Source: CFX2 sp014338005
GTDB taxonomy: Bacteria; Chloroflexota; Anaerolineae; Aggregatilineales; Phototrophicaceae
Reading direction: 5' to 3'
DNA: 19,136 nucleotides
Assembly: GCA_030263555.1 (NCBI GenBank)
Contig: SZPE01000083.1
Coordinates: 1-19,136 of the forward strand
The first letter of the stretch is position 1. Every line of letters starts with the position of its first letter. Under the pieces are notes generated by a model. The model saw only the letters and a list, made by a program, of their open reading frames with translations, was not told the DNA's origin and ran no database searches. Shown piece by piece: positions 10,330-18,997 of this stretch. A program made the position numbers and the translations under genes.

Positions 10330-10378
10330 ATCCCGGCTCGCGCACAGCAATAAACCGTCACAATGTGCGAGCCGGGAT
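10330..10378. terminator. Large hairpin after the FAD oxidase
   Basis: ATCCCGGCTCGC (10330-10341) is exactly complementary to GCGAGCCGGGAT (10367-10378), a 12-bp perfect stem with a 25-nt loop, 12 bp past the FAD oxidase stop. No T-run follows on either strand, so it is either a processing or stability hairpin or a non-canonical bidirectional terminator between convergent units. Confidence 0.55.
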
Positions 10379-10404
10379 ATATGTGCGATTACGAGAAGTG
10401 TTCT

Positions 10405-10581
10405 ATGGGTTTAATGCGTGTTCAGTCTTCGGCGGTCATTCCCGCCTGACCGGAGGCGATTTACGCGGTGCTGGCAGATTACCGCGAAGCGCATCCCGCC
10501 ATCCCGCCCAAACCCTACTTCACCAAATTAAAAGTCGAAGAAGGCGGACAGGGCGCAGGCACGGTCATCCACGTGCCGTTT
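10405..10581 (+). pseudogene. Broken fragment of an SRPBCC-family (polyketide cyclase-like) gene
   Basis: One frame reads MRVQSSAVIPA from ATG 10414 (or from ATG 10405), then TGA at 10447-10449. It continues in the same frame as PEAIYAVLADYREAHPAIPP and KPYFTKLKVEEGGQGAGTVI to about 10577. The pattern matches the N-terminus of SRPBCC/START-like proteins (a beta strand ending VI-x-A, then PE-x-(I/V)YAVLADY). The stop could be a single CGA-to-TGA change. Similarity ends where the hypC stop codon begins, so roughly the last two thirds of the usual gene are gone. No ribosome site is seen. It is a relic from rearrangement at the downstream edge of the hox operon. The alternative, a short expressed peptide, is unlikely. 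Confidence 0.7.
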
Positions 10582-10583
10582 TT
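10558..10583 (+). terminator. Rightward intrinsic terminator candidate at the hypC end
   Basis: GGCACG (10558-10563) pairs perfectly with CGTGCC (10572-10577) around an 8-nt loop, followed on the plus strand by GTTTTTA, whose last bases overlap the hypC stop. It would stop rightward transcripts coming from the FAD oxidase side before they run antisense into hypC. The stem is short. Confidence 0.45.
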
Positions 10584-10836
10584 ACGGCGCGTCATCCTCC
10601 AGCTCGGCCAGTTCATCCATTTCCCGCAAATATTCAAAAACGCGGTTGGCCTCTTCCTCGTCCACAATGCTGATCGCAAACCCAACGTGGACGATCACGT
10701 AGTTATCTACCTGTGCATCTGGCACATAAGCCAGATTTACGTCTTTCACAACGCCGCCAAAGCTGACTTTGCCCATTCGCATGAACGGGTCGTCCCCTTC
10801 GATGCTGAGGATTTTCCCCGGTATGGCTAAACACAT
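10582..10836 (-). CDS. hypC: Hydrogenase assembly chaperone HypC
   Basis: An 84-aa protein of the HypC/HybG family, normal length. It begins with the signature MCLAIPGKIL, where Cys2 (N-terminal after Met removal) carries the Fe(CN)2CO precursor together with HypD and hands it to the hydrogenase large subunit. A compact beta-barrel region (KVSFGGVVKDVNLAYVPDA) and the typical YVIVHVGFAISIVDEEEA follow, with an acidic tail. The start is ATG 10836, with GAGG about 10 nt upstream, 18 nt after the protease stop. It is the last gene of the hox operon, so it is probably dedicated to HoxH. The other hyp genes (hypA, B, D, E, F) are not in the window. Confidence 0.95.
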   Translation of the reverse strand: MCLAIPGKILSIEGDDPFMRMGKVSFGGVVKDVNLAYVPDAQVDNYVIVHVGFAISIVDEEEANRVFEYLREMDELAELEDDAP

Positions 10837-10854
10837 AATCTCAATTCCTCTGTT

Positions 10855-11294
10855 TTAATCTAACAAACGGTGGACAAGCTCCAGTAGTTTTGGAACGGCA
10901 GCTTCTACCGCCGGTGACAGCGATTCGGTCAGGTCGAACGTTTCGGCAGCAACCGAGCATAACACAGCCTGCGGGCAGGCTCCAAAGAGTATTTGCGCGC
11001 AGGCCAGCAGAGCGGGAATGTCGAAGTGGTGGGTAAAATCCGCCGCTGCGGACATATCGGGCTGAATGGCCTGCTGCAACACCTCGCCGGGCGCGCCCGT
11101 ACAGGCAGCGTCAATAAAAATCACCCGATCAACCCGGCTTAACCGCTCGGCCAATTCGGGCGTCAGTTGGTGGCAGGTCAAGATTTCAACATCCTCCCGC
11201 CGCATATTTTCAGAAAGCCGCCGCGCGGCGTGCCATCCCAGGCCATCGTCGCCGCGCAGCGGGTTACCATAACCGACAATTAACACACGCGCCA

Positions 11295-11295
<1 letters not shown>
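10855..11295 (-). CDS. hoxW: Hydrogenase maturation endopeptidase, HoxW-like
   Basis: A 146-aa protease of the HybD/HoxW/HycI family (M52), normal length. It clips the C-terminal tail of the Ni-loaded hydrogenase large subunit. The N-terminus has the family motif VLIVGYGNPLRGDDGLGWHA, where Asp16/Asp17 take the place of the first Ni-sensing acidic residue. FIDAACTG near residue 68 gives the second, and the HHFDIPALL segment supplies the His. The start is ATG at 11295, whose first base is shared with the hoxH TAA stop (TAATG), so the two are translationally coupled. A longer reading from 11391 would run inside hoxH. The substrate is almost certainly the HoxH encoded immediately upstream; the symbol is by context. 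Confidence 0.9.
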
Positions 11296-12716
<1,421 letters not shown>

Positions 12717-12724
12717 AACGTCTC

Positions 12725-13258
12725 CTATGCCCCAAACCGGGAGCGGTCGCTCATATCAGGCGTGCGGCCCTCAAGCAGTTCGGTGATCGCGTAATGGATG
12801 GTATCGGCAGATGGTGGGCAGCCCGGTACAAATACGTCAACCGGCACGACCGAATGAACCGGCAGGACTTGTCGCAGCAGAGTCGGCACGCTCACATTGG
12901 GAATCTGCTGCTGGACACTGGCATTTTCGATGTATGCGCGGTCAAGCACTTCGCCGACCCTGAACGAGTTACGCATAGAAGGCACGTTGGCCGTCACCGC
13001 GCAGTCGCCCAGCGATACCAGTATTTTGGTGTGTTTCCGTATGTGGCGAATTTTTTCCAGGTCTTCATTGCTGCTGACCGCGCCTTCGACCAGCGTCACA
13101 TCCACCGAGTCTGGAAATTCCTTCGGGTCTACCAGCGGGCTGTAAACCAGTTCGATCTGGTCGGCCAGTTCGATCAGCCGTTCGTCCATATCAAGAAAGG
13201 ACATATGGCAGCCGGAGCAGCCATCGAGCCAGACTGTTGCCAGACGTACTTTGCTCAT
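12725..13258 (-). CDS. hoxY: Bidirectional hydrogenase small subunit HoxY
   Basis: A 177-aa protein, standard for HoxY and shorter than uptake-hydrogenase small subunits because it holds only the proximal [4Fe-4S] cluster. The expected ligands are Cys14 and Cys17 (LDGCSGCHMS), Cys86 (SLGDCAVTA) and Cys147 (VFVPGCPPSADT). There is no Tat signal, consistent with a cytoplasmic enzyme. The start is ATG 13258, which overlaps the hoxU stop as ATGA; an upstream in-frame ATG at 13363 lies deep in hoxU and is not used. It passes electrons between HoxH and the HoxU/F diaphorase part. Confidence 0.96.
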   Translation of the reverse strand: MSKVRLATVWLDGCSGCHMSFLDMDERLIELADQIELVYSPLVDPKEFPDSVDVTLVEGAVSSNEDLEKIRHIRKHTKILVSLGDCAVTANVPSMRNSFRVGEVLDRAYIENASVQQQIPNVSVPTLLRQVLPVHSVVPVDVFVPGCPPSADTIHYAITELLEGRTPDMSDRSRFGA

Positions 13259-13980
13259 CGTGTTCGTTTCTCCCGCATCAGCGTCAGATAAGGCAGGAAG
13301 CCTCGTTTCTTTGCCATTTCGGCCACTGCCTTGCCTTTCTCGAACAGCGCACCGGTGGGGCAAACATTAACACATTTGCCACAGCTCGTGCAGGTTTCCG
13401 ACTCGCCCCAGGGCTGGTTTAGGTCGGTGACGATATGCGCTTCAATGCCGCGCCCGCTGACATCCCAGGTATGCGCGCCTTCGATTTCGTCGCACACGCG
13501 CACGCAGCGCGTGCAGAGGATACAGCGGTTGCGGTCGAGCGCAAACCGTTCGTGCGAGGCATCCACCGAACGGCGCGGGTGGCGGTACGGCACGCTCACA
13601 TGGTACATGCCCAGCTTTTGCGCCAGGGATTGCAAGTCGCAGTGGCCGTTTGCCACGCACACCGAGCAGATGTGATTGCCCTCGGAAAAAATCAGTTCCA
13701 GAATGGTGCGCCGGTATTCCTGCAAACGGGTCGAATTGGTGGTTACTTCCATGCCTTCTTCGACATACGTCACGCAGGCGGGCAGCAGTTTATTGATGCC
13801 TTTAACTTCCACCAGGCACAGACGGCAGCCGCCATGCGGCGATAACCCCTCCAACTCGCACAGAGTCGGGATGAAGATGCCGTTCTCGCGCGCCACTTCC
13901 AGAACGGTTTCGTCCTCGTGCGCGCCTACATCCTGGCCGTCAATCTTGAGTGTTTTAATCCGTGAGGAAGGCTGCTTCAT
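13255..13980 (-). CDS. hoxU: Bidirectional hydrogenase diaphorase subunit HoxU
   Basis: A 241-aa subunit resembling the N-terminal part of complex I NuoG. The [2Fe-2S] ferredoxin fold has Cys41, 52, 55 and 69 (CELEGLSPHGGCRLC...AC). The His/Cys cluster region reads NHICSVCVANGHCDLQ (His103, Cys105, 108, 114). Two [4Fe-4S] sites follow, Cys153/156/159 with Cys163 and Cys197/200/203 with Cys207. The start is ATG 13980 with AGGAGG 6 nt upstream. The gene overlaps hoxF by 26 bp and hoxY by 4 bp, so expression is tightly coupled. It wires electrons from the HoxF FMN/NADH site to HoxY. Confidence 0.96.
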   Translation of the reverse strand: MKQPSSRIKTLKIDGQDVGAHEDETVLEVARENGIFIPTLCELEGLSPHGGCRLCLVEVKGINKLLPACVTYVEEGMEVTTNSTRLQEYRRTILELIFSEGNHICSVCVANGHCDLQSLAQKLGMYHVSVPYRHPRRSVDASHERFALDRNRCILCTRCVRVCDEIEGAHTWDVSGRGIEAHIVTDLNQPWGESETCTSCGKCVNVCPTGALFEKGKAVAEMAKKRGFLPYLTLMREKRTR

Positions 13981-15574
13981 GATTGGCCTCCTGAATGCGA
14001 GCCAGGTATTCGTGACGGAAATAACGTAATGTGCTTAACACGGGGTTCGGTGCGCCCTGCCCCAGGCCGCACAGGCTGGTATATTTGACCACATCGCACA
14101 GCCGCTCCAACAGCTGCAGGTCGGCCATCGTGGCTTCGTTTTTCGTCAGCTTGTCCAGCAGGTCGTACATTTGCGCCGTTCCCACGCGGCAGGGTACGCA
14201 TTTGCCGCAGGACTCGGTCATACAAAATTCCATAAAGTATTTGGCGACATCCACCATGTTGGAGGTTTCGTCCATGACGATCATGCCGCCCGACCCCATG
14301 AAAGAGCCGATTTGCAGCAGCGATTCAAAGTCCACCGGCATATCCAGATACTCTTCCGGGATACACCCGCCGGAAGGCCCGCCGGTCTGCACCGCTTTGA
14401 ACTTTTTACCGTCCGGTATGCCGCCGCCAATGTCAAATACGATCTCGCGCAGGCTGATGCCCATCGGCACTTCGATCAGGCCGGTGTTTTTAATACAACC
14501 GGTCAGCGCGAAAACTTTGGTGCCTTTACTTTTTTCTGTGCCAATGGCGGAAAACCAGTCTGCCCCTTTCCGTATAATCGGCACGATGTTGGCATAGGAT
14601 TCAACATTGTTAATCAGCGTGGGATAACCCCACAACCCATGCTCCGCCGGATACGGCGGGCGCGGTCGAGGCTGCCCCATACGCCCTTCGATGGATGCGA
14701 TCAAGGCGGTTTCTTCGCCGCAGACGAAAGCGCCCGCGCCGAGCCGAATATCCACGTTAAAGCTGAAGGTCGTTCCGCAGATGTTTTCTCCCAGCACGCC
14801 GAGACGTTTCGCCTGACGGATGGCGATTTTTAAACGTTCAACTGCCAGCGGGTATTCCGCCCGAACGTAGATGTAACCCTGGCTGGCGCCGACGGCATAA
14901 CCCGCTATGGTCATGCCCTCCAGGATGGCGTGGGGGTCGCCTTCCAGCACGCTCCGATCCATAAACGCGCCGGGGTCGCCTTCGTCGGCGTTGCAGATCA
15001 CAAACTTACGATCCCCAGGGCTTTTGGCGACCGTCGTCCACTTCAGGCCGGTCGAAAACCCCGCGCCGCCGCGCCCACGCAGCCCGCTTTTGGCAACCTG
15101 GGCGATCACTTCCGAAGGCGTCATGGTCGTCAGCGCCGTATACAGCGCCAGATAACCATCCCGCGCAACATAATCTTCGATGCGTTCCGGGTCAATCTCG
15201 CCAGAGTTTTCCAGTACGATTTTGACCTGGCGCTGGAAGAAGGGAACGTTGGTATCGCACTCTAGACGACCGACTGGGCTGTCGCCCAACTTCTGGACGA
15301 TTTCGTCCGCATCTTCGGGCGTTACCCCTTTATACATCGTGCCGTCCGGCTCGACTTTGACCAGCGGCCCGGCGGAGCATAACCCCATACACCCCACACC
15401 CTTCACGCGGCAGGGTTTGCCCGCCCGTTCGGCTGCTTCGGTCAGGGCCTGTTTCACCTGATCGCTTCTCGAAGCGATACAGGCGGTTTCCATGCAGACA
15501 TGAACATGATGCTCGTATTTTTGCGCCTCGGCGCGCTCGGCATCGCTGATCTTGTGTAGGTCCTCGATCATCAT
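13955..15574 (-). CDS. hoxF: Bidirectional hydrogenase NADH-binding subunit HoxF
   Basis: A 539-aa NuoE-NuoF-like flavoprotein. An N-terminal thioredoxin-like [2Fe-2S] domain has Cys27, 32, 62 and 66. The FMN/NAD(H) domain shows GLRGRGGAGFSTGLKW (164-179), ADEGDPGAFMDR and the LGAGAFVCGEETALIASIEG signature (278-297). The C-terminal [4Fe-4S] site has Cys456, 459, 462 and 502 (ESCGKCVPC...LCGLGQGAP). The start ATG at 15574 overlaps the hoxE stop as ATGA, with GGAG in the hoxE end. It interconverts NADH and NAD+ for the enzyme; ferredoxin or flavodoxin use has been reported for cyanobacterial relatives and is possible here. Confidence 0.97.
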   Translation of the reverse strand: MMIEDLHKISDAERAEAQKYEHHVHVCMETACIASRSDQVKQALTEAAERAGKPCRVKGVGCMGLCSAGPLVKVEPDGTMYKGVTPEDADEIVQKLGDSPVGRLECDTNVPFFQRQVKIVLENSGEIDPERIEDYVARDGYLALYTALTTMTPSEVIAQVAKSGLRGRGGAGFSTGLKWTTVAKSPGDRKFVICNADEGDPGAFMDRSVLEGDPHAILEGMTIAGYAVGASQGYIYVRAEYPLAVERLKIAIRQAKRLGVLGENICGTTFSFNVDIRLGAGAFVCGEETALIASIEGRMGQPRPRPPYPAEHGLWGYPTLINNVESYANIVPIIRKGADWFSAIGTEKSKGTKVFALTGCIKNTGLIEVPMGISLREIVFDIGGGIPDGKKFKAVQTGGPSGGCIPEEYLDMPVDFESLLQIGSFMGSGGMIVMDETSNMVDVAKYFMEFCMTESCGKCVPCRVGTAQMYDLLDKLTKNEATMADLQLLERLCDVVKYTSLCGLGQGAPNPVLSTLRYFRHEYLARIQEANHEAAFLTD

Positions 15575-16068
15575 TTCGTCCACTCCCGGATTCGCTCGAC
15601 AACCTGTTGCGGCTCCAGCTTTCCGGCCACGCCGCCGTCCAAGACCGCCGCCGGAGCCAGGCCGCATGAACCCAGACAGCGCGCCGAGAGCAGCGAGAAT
15701 TTGTTATCCGGCGTGGTTTCCCCCGGCTTGACACCAAATTCCTGCTGGATGGCTTCGACAATAGCACCGCTGCCTTTGATATAACAGGCTGTTCCCATAC
15801 AAACGACGCAGCTGTGTTCGCCCTGTGGTTTGAGGTTAAAGAAGTGGTAAAACGTCGCCACGCCGTAAACCCGGCTGAGCGGGACGCTCAGGGAAGCGGC
15901 AACAAATTGCAGAGCTTCTTCTTCCAGATAACCAAACGACTCTTGCACCGTATGCAAGACCTCGATGAGCGCGTTCGGGTCGTGGCCGTGACGGCGCATT
16001 GTCGCCTCGACCAGACGCCACCGCTTGTCGTCTGAGGGGGGAGCCGGCTTTTTGTGATTTCTTAACAT
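15571..16068 (-). CDS. hoxE: Bidirectional hydrogenase subunit HoxE
   Basis: A 165-aa NuoE-like thioredoxin-fold [2Fe-2S] protein, typical HoxE length. Cluster ligands are Cys90 and Cys95 (VVCMGTACYI), then Cys131 and Cys135 (ARCLGSCGLAPA). The helical N-terminus has the usual LIEVLHTVQESFGYLEEEAL. I chose ATG 16068 because the family begins near MLRNHKK and a GAGGAAAA site lies 11 nt upstream; an in-frame ATG at 16140 would add 24 non-family residues. It is the first gene of the seven-gene leftward operon. HoxE marks the five-subunit form, in which it may serve as an extra electron entry point. Confidence 0.95.
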   Translation of the reverse strand: MLRNHKKPAPPSDDKRWRLVEATMRRHGHDPNALIEVLHTVQESFGYLEEEALQFVAASLSVPLSRVYGVATFYHFFNLKPQGEHSCVVCMGTACYIKGSGAIVEAIQQEFGVKPGETTPDNKFSLLSARCLGSCGLAPAAVLDGGVAGKLEPQQVVERIREWTK

Positions 16069-16111
16069 ATTGGAGTTTTCCTCAATGTTTCCCCCAATGA
16101 ACACTTCAGAG

Positions 16112-16166
16112 ATTGTACAATATTTCACAAACTGGAACACCCGACGTTTCTCAGGTCAATTCCTGA
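16112..16166. promoter_or_regulatory. Operator-like dyads in the hox leader
   Basis: A perfect 10-bp palindrome, ATTGTACAAT, lies at 16112-16121. TCAGG (16151-16155) and CCTGA (16162-16166) form perfect 5-bp arms with a 6-bp spacer. Both lie between the predicted hox promoter and hoxE, where a repressor would block transcription. Hox operons in cyanobacteria are known to be controlled by LexA- and AbrB-type factors; which regulator applies here cannot be told. Confidence 0.35.
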
Positions 16167-16187
16167 CAAACATCATACCCATATCAT

Positions 16188-16217
16188 ACTCTATTAGTCC
16201 ACCATTTAGACTGTCAA
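16188..16217 (-). promoter_or_regulatory. Predicted promoter of the hox operon
   Basis: Minus-strand TTGACA (16217-16212) is a perfect -35, with an 18-bp spacer and TAGAGT (16193-16188, 4/6 of TATAAT) as -10. It would give a leader of about 110 nt before hoxE. TATGAT further downstream (plus 16182-16187) is another -10-like hexamer but at poor spacing. Confidence 0.5.
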
Positions 16218-16235
16218 GCCTGTGGGTAAATCAGG

Positions 16236-16241
16236 TACAAT
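16236..16241 (+). promoter_or_regulatory. -10 box of the M20 peptidase gene, suggesting leaderless mRNA
   Basis: TACAAT (5/6 of TATAAT) ends 8 nt before the ATG at 16250, and no Shine-Dalgarno sequence precedes that ATG. Transcription would then start within a base or two of the start codon. CTGTCA (16211-16216, 4/6) is a possible -35 at a wide 19-bp spacing and overlaps the hox -35 on the other strand. Confidence 0.4.
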
Positions 16242-16249
16242 CACCGGCC

Positions 16250-17458
16250 ATGAACCATCAACTCGAAATGACCATTCACCGCTTTCATCCCGACATGACG
16301 GACTTCTGCCGCCGCCTGCTGCAAACCCCGTCCGTGAACGGCGTTCATAACGAACGCGCGCTGGCCGAGCTGATCGCCGCACAGGCGCAAACGTTGGGAC
16401 TGCACGCTCAGATCGTCGGCGCGAATGCCGACCGCCCGAACGTGATCGTCAGCACCGCCGAAAACGGCCCCACCGGACTGCTGCTGCTAGGGCATCTGGA
16501 CACCGTACCCCCCGGCGATGAAAGCCGCTGGACGTTCCCGCCCTTTTCCGGCACAGCCGCCGGTGGCCGGATTTACGGGCGCGGCGCGGTGGATACCAAA
16601 GGCGGCATGGCGGCGGCGCTGTATGCTCTGGCGGCGCTGGCGCAAAATCCGGGTTCGCTGGCGGCAGGGCGCGCACAGCTCATCTGCGTGCCGGACGAGG
16701 AATCCGGCGCGACCGGCACGCTTGGCATCAAATGGCTGGCGGCTAACGGCCTGCTGGACGCCCTGGGCGCGATTTACGCCTACTCCGGCGACCAAATCAT
16801 CCTGGGGCATCGCGGCCTGATTCGCTACCGGTTGGTGTGCGAAGGGCAGGCAGTCCATACCGGCTCGTCCGAATGGCAGGATAGCACAGCCGGCGCAAAC
16901 GCCGTGACAGCGATGGCGGCGCTGCTGCTTGAACTCGAACAGATTCAGCCCCCCTACTCCACGCATAAATATTTCGACCGCTACCGGACGGTTTTTACAC
17001 CCGGCACGGTCATCAGCGGCGGCAGCAGCATCAACGTCGTACCCGACCGCTGCGAGGCGCTGCTCGATATTCGCATCACGCCGGAATATGACATCACCCA
17101 GGTCGAACGCCTGCTGCGGGACAGTATTGGCAAAATCAACCGTCACCGGGTAAAGTTTCATTACGAATTATTAAATCATGCCCCGGCAGCGATTTCAGAT
17201 GAAAATGCGCCGCTGTTTGGTATCGTCGAAACCGCTGTCAGGCAGGTTAAAGGCATCGAACCGGAGCGGGCGGCAGCCGGGCCGGCCAATGAGGGCTATC
17301 TGCTGATCGAACAGGGTATCCCAACCGTGTGCGGCCTGGGGCCTTCGGGCGCAAACGCGCATTCGGTTGATGAATACGTAGAAATACAGGGTTTGGCCGA
17401 CGCAGCATTAATTTTTTGTTTAACCGCGCGGCAGCTTTCAACACTCGTGAAAGGTTGA
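16250..17458 (+). CDS. M20-family metallopeptidase (ArgE/DapE/CPG2-like)
   Basis: A 402-aa cytoplasmic hydrolase of the M20 di-zinc family, which includes acetylornithine deacetylase, DapE and carboxypeptidase G2. The metal and catalytic residues are all visible: His82 and Asp84 in LLGHLDTVPPG, bridging Asp115 in GRGAVDTKGGMAAA, catalytic Glu150 and Glu151 in VPDEESGATGT, and His371 in GANAHSVDEYVE. A lid/dimerisation domain lies between (GQAVHTGSSEWQDSTAGANA). ATG 16250 is preferred: the upstream frame is open but has no family-like sequence or ribosome site. It is 4 bp from the nucleoside hydrolase, with likely co-transcription. The substrate cannot be assigned. Confidence 0.88.
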   Translation: MNHQLEMTIHRFHPDMTDFCRRLLQTPSVNGVHNERALAELIAAQAQTLGLHAQIVGANADRPNVIVSTAENGPTGLLLLGHLDTVPPGDESRWTFPPFSGTAAGGRIYGRGAVDTKGGMAAALYALAALAQNPGSLAAGRAQLICVPDEESGATGTLGIKWLAANGLLDALGAIYAYSGDQIILGHRGLIRYRLVCEGQAVHTGSSEWQDSTAGANAVTAMAALLLELEQIQPPYSTHKYFDRYRTVFTPGTVISGGSSINVVPDRCEALLDIRITPEYDITQVERLLRDSIGKINRHRVKFHYELLNHAPAAISDENAPLFGIVETAVRQVKGIEPERAAAGPANEGYLLIEQGIPTVCGLGPSGANAHSVDEYVEIQGLADAALIFCLTARQLSTLVKG

Positions 17459-17462
17459 CACC

Positions 17463-18386
17463 ATGCGAATGATTATTGATACCGACGCCGGCGTGGATGA
17501 TGCCCAGGCCATTATGATGGCGCTGGCATCTCCCGGCGTGGCCGTCGAAGCCATCACCACCGTCACCGGCAATATCCACGTAGATAAAGTCGTGCCAAAT
17601 GTCCTGACGGTGCTGGACATCATGAAAAAAGACGCGCCGGTGTATCGGGGAGCGGATCGCCCGTTGATTGCCAACTGGTCGCCCGAAGAACAGGTACATG
17701 GGCAGGATGGCCTGGGCAACTGGAAAGACCGCCCCCCTACGCAGCGCCGCGCTGAGAGCGAACACGCCGTTAACGCGCTTTTACGGCTGGCGAACCAGGC
17801 GCCCGGCCAGTATACGCTGGTGGCACTCGGCCCGCTGACCAACATCGCCCTGGCCGCCCAGCTTGACCCTTCGTTCCCGGCCAAAATCAAGCAGTTCGTC
17901 TTTATGGGCGGCACCATTCAGGCGATGGGTAACACCGCCAACCTGACCTCCGAATTTAATATCTACTGCGACCCGGAAGCCGCGTATATGGCGCTGCGCG
18001 CTTTCCCCATGTCCACCATGCTGTCGTGGGAAACCACGATGGCACACCCGATGACCTGGGCGCAGTTTGAGGCGCTTACCGGGCTGGATACGGACGCCGC
18101 CCGCTTTATGAAAGCCACCAGCAGCGTAACCGCCGAACTCATCAAATCTTACCAATATGACGGCTACCTGCTGCCCGACCCGCTGGCGATGGCGATCACC
18201 GTGCAGCCCGACCTGATTCGCAAAAGCGCCGAATACGCTGTCACCGTCGAGCTGCACGGCGCGCACACACGTGGGCAGACGATCATTGACTACCGGGGGC
18301 GCTCCGGCCATAGGCCGAACGTCCGTGTCGTGCAGGAACTTGATATGGATGGCGTGGCCGCGCTGTACCGGCGAATGCTGGCCTGA
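17463..18386 (+). CDS. Inosine-uridine preferring nucleoside hydrolase family protein
   Basis: A 307-aa protein of the IUNH family, which hydrolyses the N-glycosidic bond of ribonucleosides to base and ribose for salvage. The Ca2+/ribose motif is IIDTDAGVDDAQAIMMAL (Asp8, Asp12, Asp13). QVHGQDGLGN, FVFMGGT and SEFNIYCDPEAA (the N-x-x-x-DPEAA motif) follow. The later Ca-binding Asp239 is present in LLPDPLAMA, but the residue before it is Pro238, where classic IU hydrolases have a catalytic His. Specificity may therefore differ. The start is ATG 17463, 4 bp after the peptidase stop, with AAGG upstream. It ends 14 bp from a convergent gene. Confidence 0.92.
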   Translation: MRMIIDTDAGVDDAQAIMMALASPGVAVEAITTVTGNIHVDKVVPNVLTVLDIMKKDAPVYRGADRPLIANWSPEEQVHGQDGLGNWKDRPPTQRRAESEHAVNALLRLANQAPGQYTLVALGPLTNIALAAQLDPSFPAKIKQFVFMGGTIQAMGNTANLTSEFNIYCDPEAAYMALRAFPMSTMLSWETTMAHPMTWAQFEALTGLDTDAARFMKATSSVTAELIKSYQYDGYLLPDPLAMAITVQPDLIRKSAEYAVTVELHGAHTRGQTIIDYRGRSGHRPNVRVVQELDMDGVAALYRRMLA

Positions 18387-18400
18387 AGCATTTCGCCTGT

Positions 18401-18979
18401 TTATAACTTCCCGGCGCGGAAAGCGGCCAGCAGACGCTCCCGGTAGGTTAAATCCCGCCCCGGCATTTCGGGGTCAACCTTCGAGGCTTCGGTGAGGAAA
18501 TGCTCGTAATCACGGCCCATTTCCTGGCCGCGCCGGGTGTGCATATCCACCGCATAATCGGGAATTTCCGGTAGCCGACCCTGTTTTTCGACGGCCAGTT
18601 TTGCCCAGTTCAGCAGGTCATCACTGCCGCGTTCCTTCTGGCACTGGCACAGGTAGCGCACAGCATGAATGGCGAACAGATAGCGGTCGCCGCGCGGGCG
18701 GGGCAAACGCTGGTGCATCTGGTACAGCGTCTCCACCAGCACCGGCGCGTTAACCTGCCCAAAACCAACGTCTTCTACCGAAATGACCTGAAGCCGTCCC
18801 CATAGATAAGCCTCCAGTTCCGGGCTGGTCGTCAGCATTTCATAAGCCAGCAGGACGGCATTTTCGGTATTTCCCCGGCGAATTTCCTTCTGCACCGCCG
18901 AGATCACTTCGTCGGCGGGCAGATCATGGACGGTGCGGACGCGCGTCCAGGGGTCTTGTTGGTAAGGCGGAACAGACAC
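18401..18979 (-). CDS. Stand-alone RarA/MgsA C-terminal-domain-like protein
   Basis: A 192-aa helical protein resembling the C-terminal part of RarA/MgsA (clamp-loader-like replication recombination factor) but without Walker A/B motifs. Suggestive stretches are VISAVQKEIRRGNTENAVLL, LQVISVEDVGF, a YLFAIHAVRYLCQCQKER helix, and IPDYAVDMHTRRGQEMGRDY then EHFLTEASKVDP. Proteins of this type are often annotated as AAA ATPase despite lacking the ATPase. The start is GTG at 18979, because GGAG (18991-18988) is 8 nt upstream; the longer frame to 19123 runs through the terminal repeat and would be unrelated sequence. The repeat edge (18998) is 7 nt from the ribosome site, so the promoter must lie in the repeat or has been lost. 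Role is inferred, in DNA repair or replication. Confidence 0.65.
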   Translation of the reverse strand: MSVPPYQQDPWTRVRTVHDLPADEVISAVQKEIRRGNTENAVLLAYEMLTTSPELEAYLWGRLQVISVEDVGFGQVNAPVLVETLYQMHQRLPRPRGDRYLFAIHAVRYLCQCQKERGSDDLLNWAKLAVEKQGRLPEIPDYAVDMHTRRGQEMGRDYEHFLTEASKVDPEMPGRDLTYRERLLAAFRAGKL

Positions 18980-18997
18980 TTTAAATACTCCAGCATT

